From Pristionchus mayeri (Eukaryota; Nematoda; Chromadorea; Rhabditida; Neodiplogasteridae), in contig BTRK01000006.1 in NCBI GenBank assembly GCA_036245805.1, positions 15,656,365-15,720,364 of the forward strand: a stretch of 64,000 bases of DNA. Reading direction: 5' to 3'. Below the pieces are notes generated by a model that was not told the origin of the DNA, did not search any database, and worked only from the letters and a program-made list of their open reading frames with translations. The translations under genes and the position numbers were made by a program. How positions within the stretch are numbered: position 1 is the stretch's first letter; every line of letters begins with the position of its first letter. Below are positions 44,836 through 57,055 of this stretch, piece by piece.

Positions 44836-47599
44836 TTAAAGAAATACCCTTGTTTCATTAGTTTCTAGGAAAGGGGCGTCCTATTCTTACAGAGAACGCG
44901 TTTTAATATTATTTATCAACTTTTTCGTGAACATAATCATATGGTCAGGTTCACACGAGGAGCAAAAAAACTCGTTACTGTGCTCTGTGTGAAGAGAAGA
45001 TGTCATCATGGATCCTGACCCCTATTGATCTATCGAGGGTTAAAGAATTCGCCAACAATCTCATTGATGTGATCCTTTCATTTCTTGTTTAATTAAATTT
45101 CCAAATATGAAAAGATGCATATTTATAATTTACTCGAAGAGAAGTCTATGGAACCACATGCAACCCATGAAAAGACCGATAGTTTAATTTGAAGCAAATA
45201 TCTCAATTCATTATCATTCAGGTGACTCCGGAACAGCGTGAGAAAGTTGAGAAACTCGCTGAGATGAAATTTCGCGCGCAGATTTGTAGAAGACATGTCA
45301 AAGTACAACAGGCGAAGGTAAAACAAATGTTTTGGGATTGGACGTATTATTTATATCCAATTTCACATAAACCGTTTCAATAATGTTGCAGCCCTCCGCT
45401 CGGAAACAAAAGCTTCATATGAAGTTGTCTCTCGAGAAGAAAGACCATCGGTGTTGACATCTGTGCGGTGAAAGAGCTTCCTCCTACTACGTATTTCATA
45501 AAATCTTCTCGGATCCTTCAATTGTTCGACAATTTATGAACAATATTATCGGAGTTAGTAGTTTTTAAGTTTCATCTTTTGCGTATTCAATGTTAGGAGT
45601 CCTTTGAAGAGGTACTTCTGGACGTTCTTTTTGATATTGAAAGAAAGCTAAATGCAGTTGTCTAGTATACATAGTACTTTGCAATTATGTTTCTTCTTTT
45701 GCTATTTTTCGATTTTCCTTTATTTGGAGAATGGATTCAGCCTTCTTCAGGTGACTTCCGAGCAAATTCAGTCGATTGAGTATCTAATCAAGAACGGCCT
45801 TCGAGTAACAATCTGCAGAAAACATTCCAGAGGCTTCTCGAAACCTAAATCGGACTTTGTAAGTTGCACATACGAGAAAAGTTGTTAGGTCATTTTGTAA
45901 ACTCTCGAATTTACTTCCTAAACTTACTGCCAATATCTACTTGCTAAATGTCGAACCATACTGTATGGTTCATACTAAGATGATAATTTTTGAAAACGTT
46001 TTAATTATGCGTTAGCATCATTGAGAATTTTTTTCACAAGGCCTCCTCTTTCCTAATCTCACCCCAGGATCCATCCGCGGCTCAATATTTCTTCAGTAAT
46101 CTTGTCGAGGTGCGCGACATTTTTTTTCATTTTAAATCAAACGGACAACATAAGGTTAATTGTACTACATTATTTCGGCACTACGTCGGATGATAACTAC
46201 GAATATATCAAAGTTGGCATGACGTCATGATTTTCCTTCAACCTAGTGCCCATAATTTCATCCCATTCGCCCTAATATACATAATAGTATTCAGCTGGAG
46301 CCGATGCAGAAGGTGACCGCCATCGATTGGGTAGCTAAACGCAATCGCCGTGCAATTATATGCCGAAGACACTACAGGGAGGAAACGGTGGGTCACTCGC
46401 AACATTTGAAAACGCCAACTGGAATTGTTGGAATTATCCTCTTTGCGTCCTGTGGAAAGAAGCAAAGATTCTTGTCAATATCACGTGGTGTTCAGAACAT
46501 TAGTTTCCTCTGCCGCTATATTATTTCGCTTTCAGCATATCTGTGAAATACACTAGCATATTTGGATTACATTTGTCATTTAAAGTCCTTTCAGCCCCAT
46601 CGTTTCTCCGTATCTGGAATGGGAGGGAAAGGAATTGAGCCTTGGCGTGTTAGAGTCTACCCACCCAAGTTGGCCGTGAGTTCTCATTCCCGGCCCAAGT
46701 GTAGCCCAATCCTAGTTATTCTCACCTGACCAGTAAGCGTATGACTCTATCCTATCAAATGATGAGTTTCTAGACCATAAAACATGAACCTCTGGAATTG
46801 ATCTACAAAGATCGTGCCACTTCACTTCCGCAATCTAACGTTCTATGAGAGACAGCGTTTTAGTGATTAGCGGATGCTTTCTCATTGTCAGACTGTCAAC
46901 ATTTCTGAGTAGCTCCGATGCTCATACAAAGAGCGCCAAATTTAGTATAGTCTAATTAAAACGCGTTCTCTGTAAGAACGGGAGGAGGGTGGCACAATGC
47001 TTCAAAATGGTCGTATCGAGCTACAATTTTAACTGAGCAATGCCTATGGGTAGGGTTCACTTCCACATAAATTTTAAGTCGCTAGCTCGACTTTTTGGCC
47101 TACCGATCTCGAAAAATAAAACTCATTGTACTTCCTCATGTTATATACCATTCGAAAGAGTATTGAAAGTTACGCTTAAATCTCATTTTTCATCGAGTTT
47201 AATGCAAATACGCATGAGTTACAACCGGAAACGCAACAAAAAGTGACATTTTTGAAGGTTTTTGATTTTTCCGATTACGAAGATTCAATTTGTACCCACT
47301 GATTTTGTGCTCATTGGATTCGCCATCCATTTCTGCATTTCATATTTTTTTAAAAATTTAAGTATATCGGTCCTCATAGTTGTCGTTTTTCATGATTTAT
47401 GTCGCCCATTTGCCGACGCGGGTTCGAATCCGCTCCGACGCATGACCTTTTGCCAACTTTTCTTTGACCCAATATTGCTTCAAATTTGTTTTTGGCAAGA
47501 ATTTTCTTGCCTAATACTCTTTCCTGGTTAACGACATTCAAATATTGTGAATACACATATTCGGTTTTAAGGGAGATTCACTGTGAAACTCCCTCCGTA

Positions 47600-48166
47600 T
47601 ATGATGCCGTTTGCCCAAGTATAGCTAGAATTTCATGCTGATTACGCCTATTTACTTCAAATTTAACGAATTATTGAAATATTTTTTTTAAGTCAACGTT
47701 CCGTTAACAAAATTTCGAGCCAACCGAGTTAAATGGTTGAAACCGCCGTGACGTGCGGATTCGGAATTTCAAATCACTGATTTTGTAAATAGGCTTTGCG
47801 AAATTGAAGTGACAATGTGAGAACGTTAATAAACGAGTAGGCACTCCACTGTCCCCCCTCTTCCCTAGGGAGGAAAAGGCGAGTTTGGTAAATATTTTAA
47901 TAATTCGTTAAATTTGAAGTATATAGGCGTAATCAGCATGAAATTCTACCCCGGAAACCTTATTCGCGTAATTTTAGCACTTTTCGGAAGGGCGATATTA
48001 ACAAAAAGCTGGTTTCGACGTGACGGCGTCTGGTGCCAACGGCGACTCTAGGAGCAAAATGAGGCCCACCGCTCAGAACCATCAATTACCATAAAACACA
48101 TTGTTTCGTGAAATCGAGTTTTTTGCTGTGCCGGTCCTTGCTCGAGACTTGGGCAAACGGCCTCAT
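47600..48166. mobile_element. Inner palindrome of the 46960-50206 element
   Basis: ATGATGCCGTTTGCCCAAG is mirrored by CTTGGGCAAACGGCCTCAT, and further in TTCATGCTGATTACGCC by GGCGTAATCAGCATGAA. No coding is apparent. Confidence 0.6.
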
Positions 48167-48167
48167 A

Positions 48168-49548
48168 CAGTACCGGACAAAAGTTTCGCAACAAAATTGT
48201 CATTGTCGTAACTTCGTTCAAAATTTAGCTAGAGACTTATGGTTTGGACCATTCGATAGATGAATGTCAGGAGAAGATAGTCATATGATGTATGATCTGA
48301 AACACATTTATCGCGGGTTTCTGAATTTAATTTTCTGCATCACAATTTTCATGTATTTTTTGAAACTCAGCCGAAAGTCGATGTTATATCGCACGAACTG
48401 TGATGAAAGTATAACCATCGATGTTTAAAATCCACTATCTGGCTTGCTCGTTGCTTATCGGAAAGAGCTAATATATCGATATTTCGAGACTTCCGAGATG
48501 TGTTTTAACGGCTATATCTTCGCTCCTAGTTGAGCGATAGAGCCCCTATTTCGCAGCTACTATACACTAGTAATGTAGAAACATTTTACCAAGCTTGGTA
48601 GTGATCAGACAAGAAATTGCAAAAATCGAAAAATTTTGGACATGTATTTTCATACACGTGGAAACAACCTTTAACGCTATCGAAAAAAATCCGATTTCTT
48701 CCAGCTTTATGCAGAATCCATTAATGAACAAGTGTTTGAAATTGCGAAGTCAGGTGATTTCTCCAGCACATTTTACAACCTATTAACCACAGAGAGTCAG
48801 AACGGCCAAAGTCGTTAGAAATTATCCCTAACGAAAGTCGACCTAGCATAACGGGAGAGTTTCTTTAAAATTGGCTCCAATTCAATGAGAAATGTGCATA
48901 TCTTGGACTTGCAAAGCTGTTAGGTGCATTTTAAGCAATTTGAACAAGATTCAATTTTACCTTGTACCGTGTTTTAAAGCTCGTGACTATCTGGCTCTCT
49001 GTGATTATTGGACTGTAAAATGTGCTGGACAAATCGTCTCATTTTGCCATTTCGCACACTTGTTCATTAATAGATTCTACATAAAGATGCAAAAAATGGG
49101 ATTTTTTCGGTAGCGTTAAAGGTCGTCTCCACAATTTTCGACACGAAAATTCGTGTCGAAAATTTTTCGATTTTTCCAATTTGTTGTCTGATCACTACCA
49201 AGCTTGGTAAAATATTTCTACATTATTAGTCTGTAGTAGCTGTGCAATAGGGGCTCTATTCGCTCAACTGGGAGCGAAGATATAGCCGTTAAAACACATC
49301 ACGGATGTCTCAGAAAATCGATGTGTTAGCTCTTTCCGATGTGCAACTAGCAAGCCAGATAGTGGATTGTAAACGTCAATGGTTATATTTCTGCAGAAAA
49401 TTAAATTTAGAAACCCGCGACCAAATACCATATGACTATTTTCTCCTGATATTTACCTCTCGAATGCTTCCAACCATAAGTATCTAGCTCAATTTTGAAC
49501 GAAGTTATGACAATGATAAATTTGTTGCGAAACTTTTGTGCGGTGCTG
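48168..49548. mobile_element. 1.38-kb TA-flanked fold-back nested in another fold-back
   Basis: Ends CAGTACCGGACAAAAGTTTC and GAAACTTTTGTGCGGTGCTG with TA on both sides (48166-48167, 49549-49550). The halves are inverted copies, with the centre near 48860. Confidence 0.85.
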
Positions 49549-50710
49549 TATACGTACAGTTCGATCTTTTCACAGTGAATCTCCCATAAAACCGAATATG
49601 TGTATACACTATATTTGAAAGTCGTTAACGAGGAAAGTGTATTAGGTCAGAAAATTCTTGCCAAAAACAAATTTGAAGCAATATTGGGTCGAAGAAAAGT
49701 TGGCAAAAGGTCATGCGTCGGAGCGGATTCGAACCCGAGTCGGCAAATGTGCGACATAAATCATGAAAAACGACAACTATGAGGACCGATATACTTAAAT
49801 TAAAAAAATATATAAAATGCAGAAATGGATGGCGAATCCAATGAGCACAAAATCAGTGGGTACAAATTGAATCTTCGTAGTCGGAAAAATCAAAAACCTT
49901 CAAAAATGTCACTTTTTGTTGCGTTTCCGGTTGTAACTCATGCGTATTTGCATTAAACTAGATGAAAAGTGAGATTTAGGCGTAACTTTCAATGCTCTTT
50001 CGAATCGTATATAACATGATGCAGTACAATGAGTTTTATTTTTCGAGATCGGTAGGTCAAAAAGTCGAGCTAGCGACCTAAAATTTATGTGAAAGTGAAC
50101 CCTACCCATAGGCATTGCTCAGTTAAAATTGTAGCTAGATACGACCATTTTGAAGGATTGTGTCACCTCCCGGAATGCACTGCCCCGCTTTTACAGAGAA
50201 CGCGTTTTAAGAGAAGGGCAAATACTTTTTCATGTTTAGATGATTCCTATCGATCATCGAGACTATCTGGGCTGGGAGGCTTTCGAAGATGAAGACGAAT
50301 CGAGAGAAGAATACATAAATATGAATGGAAAGGAGACGGAGGTTAGGATGAGTCTACATAACGCACGCTGTGAAATGCACCCATTTTCGAAACTGAGAAT
50401 CTTTATAGGATTGCTTTTATCGATTTCGTTATTTCATATTTAATCAGTGTGAAGAATTACAAATAACTATAATAACAAGTGAAATGGGGCATGATACGGA
50501 CGACCACGGGTCGAAGTAATTGGGCTCAAGTGTGTTGCTATTCGTATTTATTAATTTCGAATTCGTTCACAGGATAGCAGTGCGGTAAAGCAGGGACACG
50601 TCGATGAATCGAGAGTTGAGAAGATTCCCGTCGAACACCATCTGAATGAGCAGAGAATCGAAGAAGAAGAATCGATTGACGAGCCCGGTCCTTCCAGAAG
50701 ATGGACGTAG

Positions 50711-51414
50711 ATTCTCGCTTTGTTAACTTGCAATATTTTCTATACGTACTTATTGACATTCTTGAAGCTAAAATTTGTGTTTTGTGACGTATCTGACACC
50801 ATTTCGTCTGTAATTCTAATGTTGTTTACACTTTATTATTTTGTTGCTTTGGTAAACGGTGGAAGTGATTGATAAAGTTTATCTCTAATTGCAACCACTC
50901 CTCTCTTTCACAATTGCAGTTAGTATGTGAGGAATGGCGATAGAACAACGGTGGTGGAAAAAACGTCGTTTCCTTGTATTTTGCAAAAATAAATATAGCT
51001 CGTTCTTCACTTTTTTTCAACTAACTTTTCACTTTGTAGAACGAGAATTAGTGCTATCCTGATCCCCCCCCCCCGCCTTCGATGTCGCTCCTTTCACGAT
51101 AGACTCTCATCCTCTAATTAACCTACTCTTTTCTATCTACTCGCCCTCTACTCCAAAGTCCTATCTAAGATGTCATAAACAGCAGTTCGGATCTCCTATC
51201 TCACCTCATTGATCGAAACAAGTGCACAGCCTGCGGGCATGCCCACATTCTCTCACTCTTCTCTTCTCACACTCGTTTGTTGGAAGAGAGTATGCAAAAA
51301 GGAGAGAGCGAGGTCGCTCCACTTCACTCACTACAAGTGGAGTAAGCCAACCGCTCTCCCTGTCTTTTTGCAACCGTTCCTCCACATTCTCAATCAATAT
51401 TTTACTCATCAGTT
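50711..51414. other. Intergenic region before the 51415 gene
   Basis: No gene seen. It contains a C homopolymer near 51065 and CT-rich sequence. From 51230 there is a GAGAGTATGCAAAAAGGAGA segment resembling pieces inside the TTTAAAGTTACC MITEs. It probably carries the promoter of the gene starting at 51415. Confidence 0.4.
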
Positions 51415-54400
51415 ATGTCCCGTCCCGACTCTAAGGAGTACGGTAGTGGAGAAGATCGATCGGAGCCAAAAGAAGAATACGATCATGACGAAGGATCGAA
51501 TAGGTGAGATCTTTTATCAGGGTGTCCGGAAATTTTTAAGAATTTTTTGTTTGTTTAATTTTTTCACGAATGGGAAGCGATAAGTATAGATTCGCGGTGG
51601 TAATGCGTGAAGGTAGTTGAAAAGTAATTTTTACCATGTTGATTGAGCAATACTATTAACATGTGATGATGCAATATGTCAAGAAGTCGCTTTTATACCC
51701 TCATTTTGAAAATTGTATATGTCAATGGGATTACAGAGTTCAAATCCAAACAGCATTCCACGTAAGCGTGAGTAATTGTACTATGTTTGGAAGTGTTGAA
51801 ATCATGTATATCTGTGGAGCAATCACAAATTAATGCAACATGTTTGATTTCGGTAGTGTGCATTTTCCTAAAAAAAATGTATTTTACCCTCATTCACAAG
51901 CACGGGAGGGACTCCGATGACCATTCCTTGCTGTTGAGAAGAGAACAGATTGAGATTGGTCTTAACGGCATTTGATATGAACTCTCTATAGAGAGGACGA
52001 AGAAATCATAGATAATATATAAAAAATGAGTGAATTTCTCTTTTGGGATTTCCTAAAAATTCTCATCAGCGTTTGCCGATCGAAATCTCCCCTCGTTAAT
52101 AGTGTGCATAATCCCCTTTTATTTCACAGCGATGGCCATAATTATCCGTCGAAATTTGGGTGTATGGCAGAGAATTTACTGATATGCTTAAATCCGTATT
52201 TTTGAAAAACTGATCACTAAATTGAATTGTACAACTGGAATACTGAAACACTTCCGGACCAGTTGGCATTAATCGATTGATCAATATATTCTTTACAAAC
52301 AGAGTTACGAAATCGGGCAAATCGATAATGCACTAAGTTTTTACATGACCATTCTTAAAAATTTCCGGACACCCTAATAATTGTCAGTGTTCAATTATGT
52401 TGCTTGCATTTTTCCATAGCTCGGTTTATTTCATAGATCTGTGTCCTTTGGCCTTTTTTATTTGAAAGCGTTTGAAAATGCGATTCTTTCACAGCAGTTC
52501 CTCTGGATACAAGGAGAAATCTCGAAAAAAGGAGAGACGTGATCGGAGTGTCGAGATGGACGAAGGAATAAACACTGAAAGTAAAGAAACACTGACAGCA
52601 GAGGAACGACTGCAGCGACTTTTCGGCTACGCAGGTATATCGCATCGTCATGTTGCTAACGACATTCTACTTATTACCGTCAACATTTATAATTAACCAC
52701 TGTCACTGTAGGACAAGGACCATCGCACAGTGGAGATGGAAATGCAGCTCATGTGGAAGCTGAAGAGTGAGTAATTGGATATATTTTATCTACTCCCGAA
52801 AGCGCAACGAGATACGAAAAATTGGTAGTATAATCGTACCGATAATTGACTCTCCTAATACTGATGATATAAGTGATAGAGCTATGTGACGGGTAGGAGG
52901 GTGCAACACTGAAAATACATAGATCTAGTCAACTGTTCTCATAAATTGTGTCAGTGTCGCCTGGCTCACTAGACCTCATCACCGTCTCCTCATTTTACAT
53001 TTTCTTTAGATTAGCCGTGTGGAGAGCGAGCATTCAATTAGATACAATTTTCCGAATTTCAAACTCCGTGGGCCACACACCAGCCTGGGAATTTCCTCTT
53101 TCAGTATCAATGATAACAAATCGGCTTCATTGAAGCGTACCTTTCCATCGAAGAAAACGCAGCGCCCGCCGAACAAACAAGTCGATTGTAAGTTATTGGT
53201 TGATTGAGTATGATGTTTCGAAATGTTTCGATAAAAGCGAAGGCTACAGTAGTAATTTCAGCTGAATACGTACGCAAAAAGCAGGCCAGATTGATTGCCG
53301 CCTCAAGAAAGAAAATCGAAAAGTGAGTCGCTTAGTTAATTTGTTCTCACTAGATGTAATAATACCAAAGGAATGCATTTTCTAATGATTTTAAACGCGT
53401 TCTCCGTAAGAACGCAGTGAAAGCGGCTGATAGTGGCACAACTCCGGCAAAATGAGCGCCCGGGGATCAAACTTTCAGAATAAGATCCGTAGGGGTAACT
53501 AATATTTCCACCGGAAGTAGGAGCCAAAATTTCAATTTTGATCTACAAAAATCGATAATTTCAAACTTGCGAATTGGACCTCGTGTTACACATCATTCGA
53601 AAGAGCGTGAAAAGTTATATTTAAATCTAGGTTTTCACAAAATTTGGTCAAGAAGGTCGCGCAAAAAATGTAAAAATATGAAAAAATTCGCCATTTTACT
53701 CCAACTTGGTGCCAGCTACCCATCTTAAATTCCCAACTTCATCCCAGATTTGACATATATTATGTAAAATTCATCGTAGAAACCGAATATGTTCTGAAAC
53801 CGGCAAATATTCGGCGCCCAAGAACCGAAAAGATAGTCCGTATGGTGAGTACTCTACCCAAAATTTCGTTTCAAATTAACTTTTTCTTAGTTTTTAAGAA
53901 GTATTTGCACATTTTCGTCGAAATATTGTCTTTACCAACATGCTGGAACATAATGCGACACATCTCGCCTCTTTATGATTTGAATAAAAAAATTCGTTTT
54001 CCAGACCCAAAAAAATTCGAGATTTTGAAAAGTTTTGAAATCTTCGAGTTAATAGTCTAGAATGAGTTTCGAGGACATTTTTAATTATTTTAGAGTGCAT
54101 TAAGAGCAAAGTGAGCACAAATGCAACACTTTTTGAATTTTGTATTTTCAATGCTGTCCAGACAGGGGTAATTTTGAGAAAATTCAAAAATTGTAGAAAA
54201 TATTCGATTTTTACATTAGAATGAAGGGATACAGGCTCAAACATCAATTTTAAGTCAACATTTCAATGATTTCAAAACTTTTCAAAATCTCGAATTTTTT
54301 TGGGTCTGGAAAACGAATTTTTTTATTCAAATCATAAAGAGGCGAGATGTGTTGCATTATGTTCCAACATGTTGGTAAAGATAATATTTCGACGAAAATG

Positions 54401-55440
54401 TGCAAATACTTCTTAAAAACTAAGAAAAAGTTAATTTGAAACGAAATTTTGGGTAGAGTACTCTCCATACGGACTATCTTTTCGGTTCTTGGGCGCCGAA
54501 TATTTGCCGGTTTCAGAACATATTCGGTTTCTACGATGAATTTTACATAATATATGTCAAATCTGGGATGAAGTTGGGAATTTAAGATGGGTAGCTGGCA
54601 CCAAGTTGGAGTAAAATGGCGAATTTTTTCATATTTTTACATTTTTTGCGCGACCTTCTTGACCAAATTGTGTGAAAACCTAGATTTAAATATAACTTTT
54701 CACGCTCTTTCGAATGATGTATAACACGAGGTCCAATTCGCAAGTTTGAAATTATCGATTTTTGTAGATCAAAATTGAAATTTCGGGTCCTACTTCCATT
54801 GGAAAGATTAGTTACCCCTAGGGATCTTATTCTGAAAGTTTGAGCCCCGGGCGATCATTTTGCCGGAGTTGTGCTACCCCACCTGCACTCTTACAGATAA
54901 TGCGTTTTAAATAACAAATATCAAAGTGATAAATTTTTCAGTATCATGAGAGCTCGGGAAAATGCGGATGGGAAGATTATCAAATTGGTTCAGCCGCGAT
55001 CGTCTTCTCCGCTGCCCTCTCCCGATGCTCCTCTGTTCGGCAATACGCGCAGTTCACGCCTCTTCTCGAGATGCTGGAAAAGGTAAGCGGGAACTGAAAT
55101 TTTAACAAGATTCTAACGAATATTGAATTATACACGTTCTTGTTTATATATTCGAATATTTACGATCGATCAATTTGCAGAAGCCCGTTACCACCGGGGA
55201 TTTATCGTCATCTTCATCTTCTTCATCGTCATCTGATGAGGACGAAGACGAGGTTGTGAAGAAGAAGGAGCGGGGTCTTTCTTCCCGCCGCTCAAGTGAT
55301 TCATCTGACGAGGGCCCTAGCGAAGCGAAAGTGAGTGCTAATCACTTTTTTTGGCATAATGCCAGAACAGAAATTTCTGTATATCTGCGCTCTTTCTTTT
55401 ATAACTCTCGCCTTCCCCTGTAGAATAATCCGTTAATTTA
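51415..55440 (+). CDS. Unknown charged, Ser-rich nuclear-type protein, 7 or more exons
   Basis: Exons in consistent phase: 51415-51503 (MSRPDSKEYGSGEDRSEPKE), 52495-52634 (SSSSGYKEKSRKKERRDRS), 52712-52766, 53015-53187, 53262-53322 (VRKKQARLIAASRKKIEK), 54942-55082 (RARENADGKIIKLVQP). A further exon 55181-55330 encodes a Ser10 run followed by DEDEDE and KKKERG, then NNPLI-stop at 55440; its frame does not follow from the preceding exon (phase 2 meets phase 0), so one junction is wrong or the gene is damaged there. The basic segment around residues 150-175 could contact nucleic acid, but no family is recognisable. Fold-back elements fill the first intron and the intron before 54942. The alternative is two adjacent transcripts. 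Confidence 0.55.
51518..52375. mobile_element. 0.86-kb inverted-repeat element in an intron
   Basis: CAGGGTGTCCGGAAATTTTT is mirrored by AAAAATTTCCGGACACCCT near 52352-52375, with TA-rich flanks. It occupies most of the first intron of the 51415 gene and has no transposase. Confidence 0.75.
53395..54906. mobile_element. 1.5-kb fold-back element, TTAA family
   Basis: Ends ACGCGTTCTCCGTAAGAACG and CTTACAGATAATGCGTT lie between TTAA (53391-53394, 54907-54910). The arms mirror each other to a centre near 54150. It shares the TTCGAAAGAGCGTGAAAAGT segment with the other two TTAA elements. It lies in the intron between exons 53322 and 54942. Confidence 0.85.
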
Positions 55441-55770
55441 GTCACTCAATATCAAAGATAAATCGGATTCAGATGCCATTAACTGCGTCGGCTGCTGCTG
55501 TCCCTGCGACTGACTAGGATGCGGACGATAGGAATCAGCAGGAATACTAACTACTACTATACTGATGAATGAACATGACATATCACGAATTGTTACATTA
55601 TTTACCCCCACTACATTATTATTTGTTGTTAATGTATGCCTTTTCAGATTACTTTTTAAAACAATCAATTGTCAAAGCTTGCAAAAACCATTTAATCATG
55701 ATATAAATCATTGACGGAAATTCATCACAGTGCAATTAAATACATTTTTGTTGTTGTGCCCATTCTTATT

Positions 55771-57055
55771 TTAGTCCAGGGGCTTGATTGAGAACATTTG
55801 TGGCGACCTTCCATTCACTACAAAAGTGCCGGTCTGATATTCTCCGATTCGAGCAGTGTGCGACTCGAACACAACTCCATTACCAATGTGGTGCATTATC
55901 TGAAAATGAGCAAGTATTAGAAATACGTAATTTTACAACAAGATTTATTACTCGCACCTGTACAAGTTTTTCTATATCCCTAGGAAATGTAAAATAGTTG
56001 CTTTCGTTGTCTGGGAGATAACACAGATATTTGCATTTTCGATCAAGGATGCATCGAATGAATGCGAAGGCATCGATATCGCAGCGTCCGATGATATTAA
56101 CGCTGATTATATCAACGTAATTAGCAATGCTTATAAGGAATTCCAAAGACTCTGAAAAGCACATGTTGTTTTTCGAAACATTTTAGATGATAAGGGATTA
56201 CATTCCGTCTGAGTGCTTAGGATACATTTCTCAATAATAGCTGATTCACCTTTGGCCAATCCTGGTAAATAACAAAAGACAATGTTCGGTTGGCATTCCT
56301 TGATTAGTTCAAGAGCTCCAATGTAACTGAAATATGCACACAGTGCTGGCTGACGTTTTTGATTTGTAACTTACAAATCCTGTTCGGTGTCACTAAAATT
56401 GAGCAGTGTGTGCTCAATTGTGATACAATACACATGCTTTCCCTCTAGAAATATAGCAAATTCTTGCACAATCTGTGGCCGGTTATCGTTTAGATTGACC
56501 ATTGTGAACACTGCCTTCCGTGAAAGATTGCGAAGTTCAAGGAGAAACATTCTCACTTCATTCAAATCCAAAACTACTGTCAGTTTCTAAAAGAGAATTG
56601 CTACTGGTAAGTTGAGAGAAGTGAGTAGCATATTGAAAGATTAAATGCAAATTGTTACTTTAAAATCGTCGCAAACAAAGAATTCCATAAATGTTTGCTT
56701 GGTCTTCATGTTATCCAAGCACACTTTCCACATAAAATAATTTATGCGAGAACCGAAAAAGTTAATTGAAAACAATACTTCATTTGAGACCTGCAATTTT
56801 TTTTGTGTAAACATTGTTAGATTAATGGTCAATAAAACATGCCCTTCTGTTCACTGTAAATTCAACTTCCGTTTTCAGCGTATTTAATATAGAAGTCTCG
56901 GCTTCGTCTTTCACAGCCTTGCTGACCTTAGAAGAGTAAAAAGCAATACCATAATCAAACACTTTCGTTAGTACCTCCCTTAATCGTTGAAATGTGCGAT
57001 CGTACAAGAAACTGCATATTTTTTCATAGGAATTTATTGGCACATCGAACATCAT
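55771..57055 (-). CDS. 314-residue protein of unknown function, 6 exons
   Basis: Exons on the - strand: 57055-56855, 56790-56659, 56586-56375, 56326-56250, 56151-55958 and 55899-55771 (stop). All six join in phase with GT/AG sites and give 314 residues without a stop. The start is MMFDVPINSYEKICSFLYDR, an F-box-like stretch (Pro, hydrophobics, then RTFQRLREV). The middle has many alternating hydrophobic segments (AVFTMVNLNDN, HVYCITIEHT, NIVFCYLPGL, VDIISVNIIGRCDID), like the repeated strands of nematode F-box-associated domains. That family link is a guess. It is convergent with the 51415 gene, with about 330 bp between stop codons. Confidence 0.7.

Larger units (their letters stand above)
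46960..50206. mobile_element. 3.2-kb fold-back element, TTAA family, with nested insertions
   Basis: Ends AACGCGTTCTCTGTAAGAAC and TTACAGAGAACGCGTT lie between TTAA duplicates (46956-46959, 50207-50210). Outer arms are about 46960-47600 and 49555-50206. Inside are two further palindromes (47600-48166 and 48168-49548). The paralogous intron of gene 3 (38472-38652) is only 181 bp and lacks it. Confidence 0.85.
39408..50710 (+). pseudogene. Gene 4: multi-THAP-like / C2H2 gene with two nonsense codons
   Basis: Exons: 39408-39482 (RVEIKDEAFDDF, DIKREDP); 39577-39678; 39744-39827; THAP-like pair 1 40173-40298 plus 40422-40511 (CALCGERTSSW, LCKRH); fingers 40718-40811 (chimaeric 5' part), 40990-41081 and 41358-41450; acidic 41710-41817 and 41961-42059 (TAG at 42003-42005 where paralogues have AAG); 42118-42210; pair 2 44949-45068 plus 45222-45317; pair 3 45392-45553 (extra TGA codon 45455-45457 beside a zinc Cys) plus 45751-45858; relic of pair 4 first half near 46040-46110; 46295-46387; 46595-46675; 50240-50341; 50573-50710 ending ESIDEPGPSRRWT. 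Introns hold two TTAA fold-back elements. The early half (to 41960) is intact and could still give a short protein. Confidence 0.68.

Noticed and set aside
47405..47450. tRNA gene suggested by a perfect GGGTTCGAATCC T-arm.
   Set aside because: No A box or acceptor stem at the proper distance, and a mirrored copy exists in the other arm of the fold-back element near 49730.
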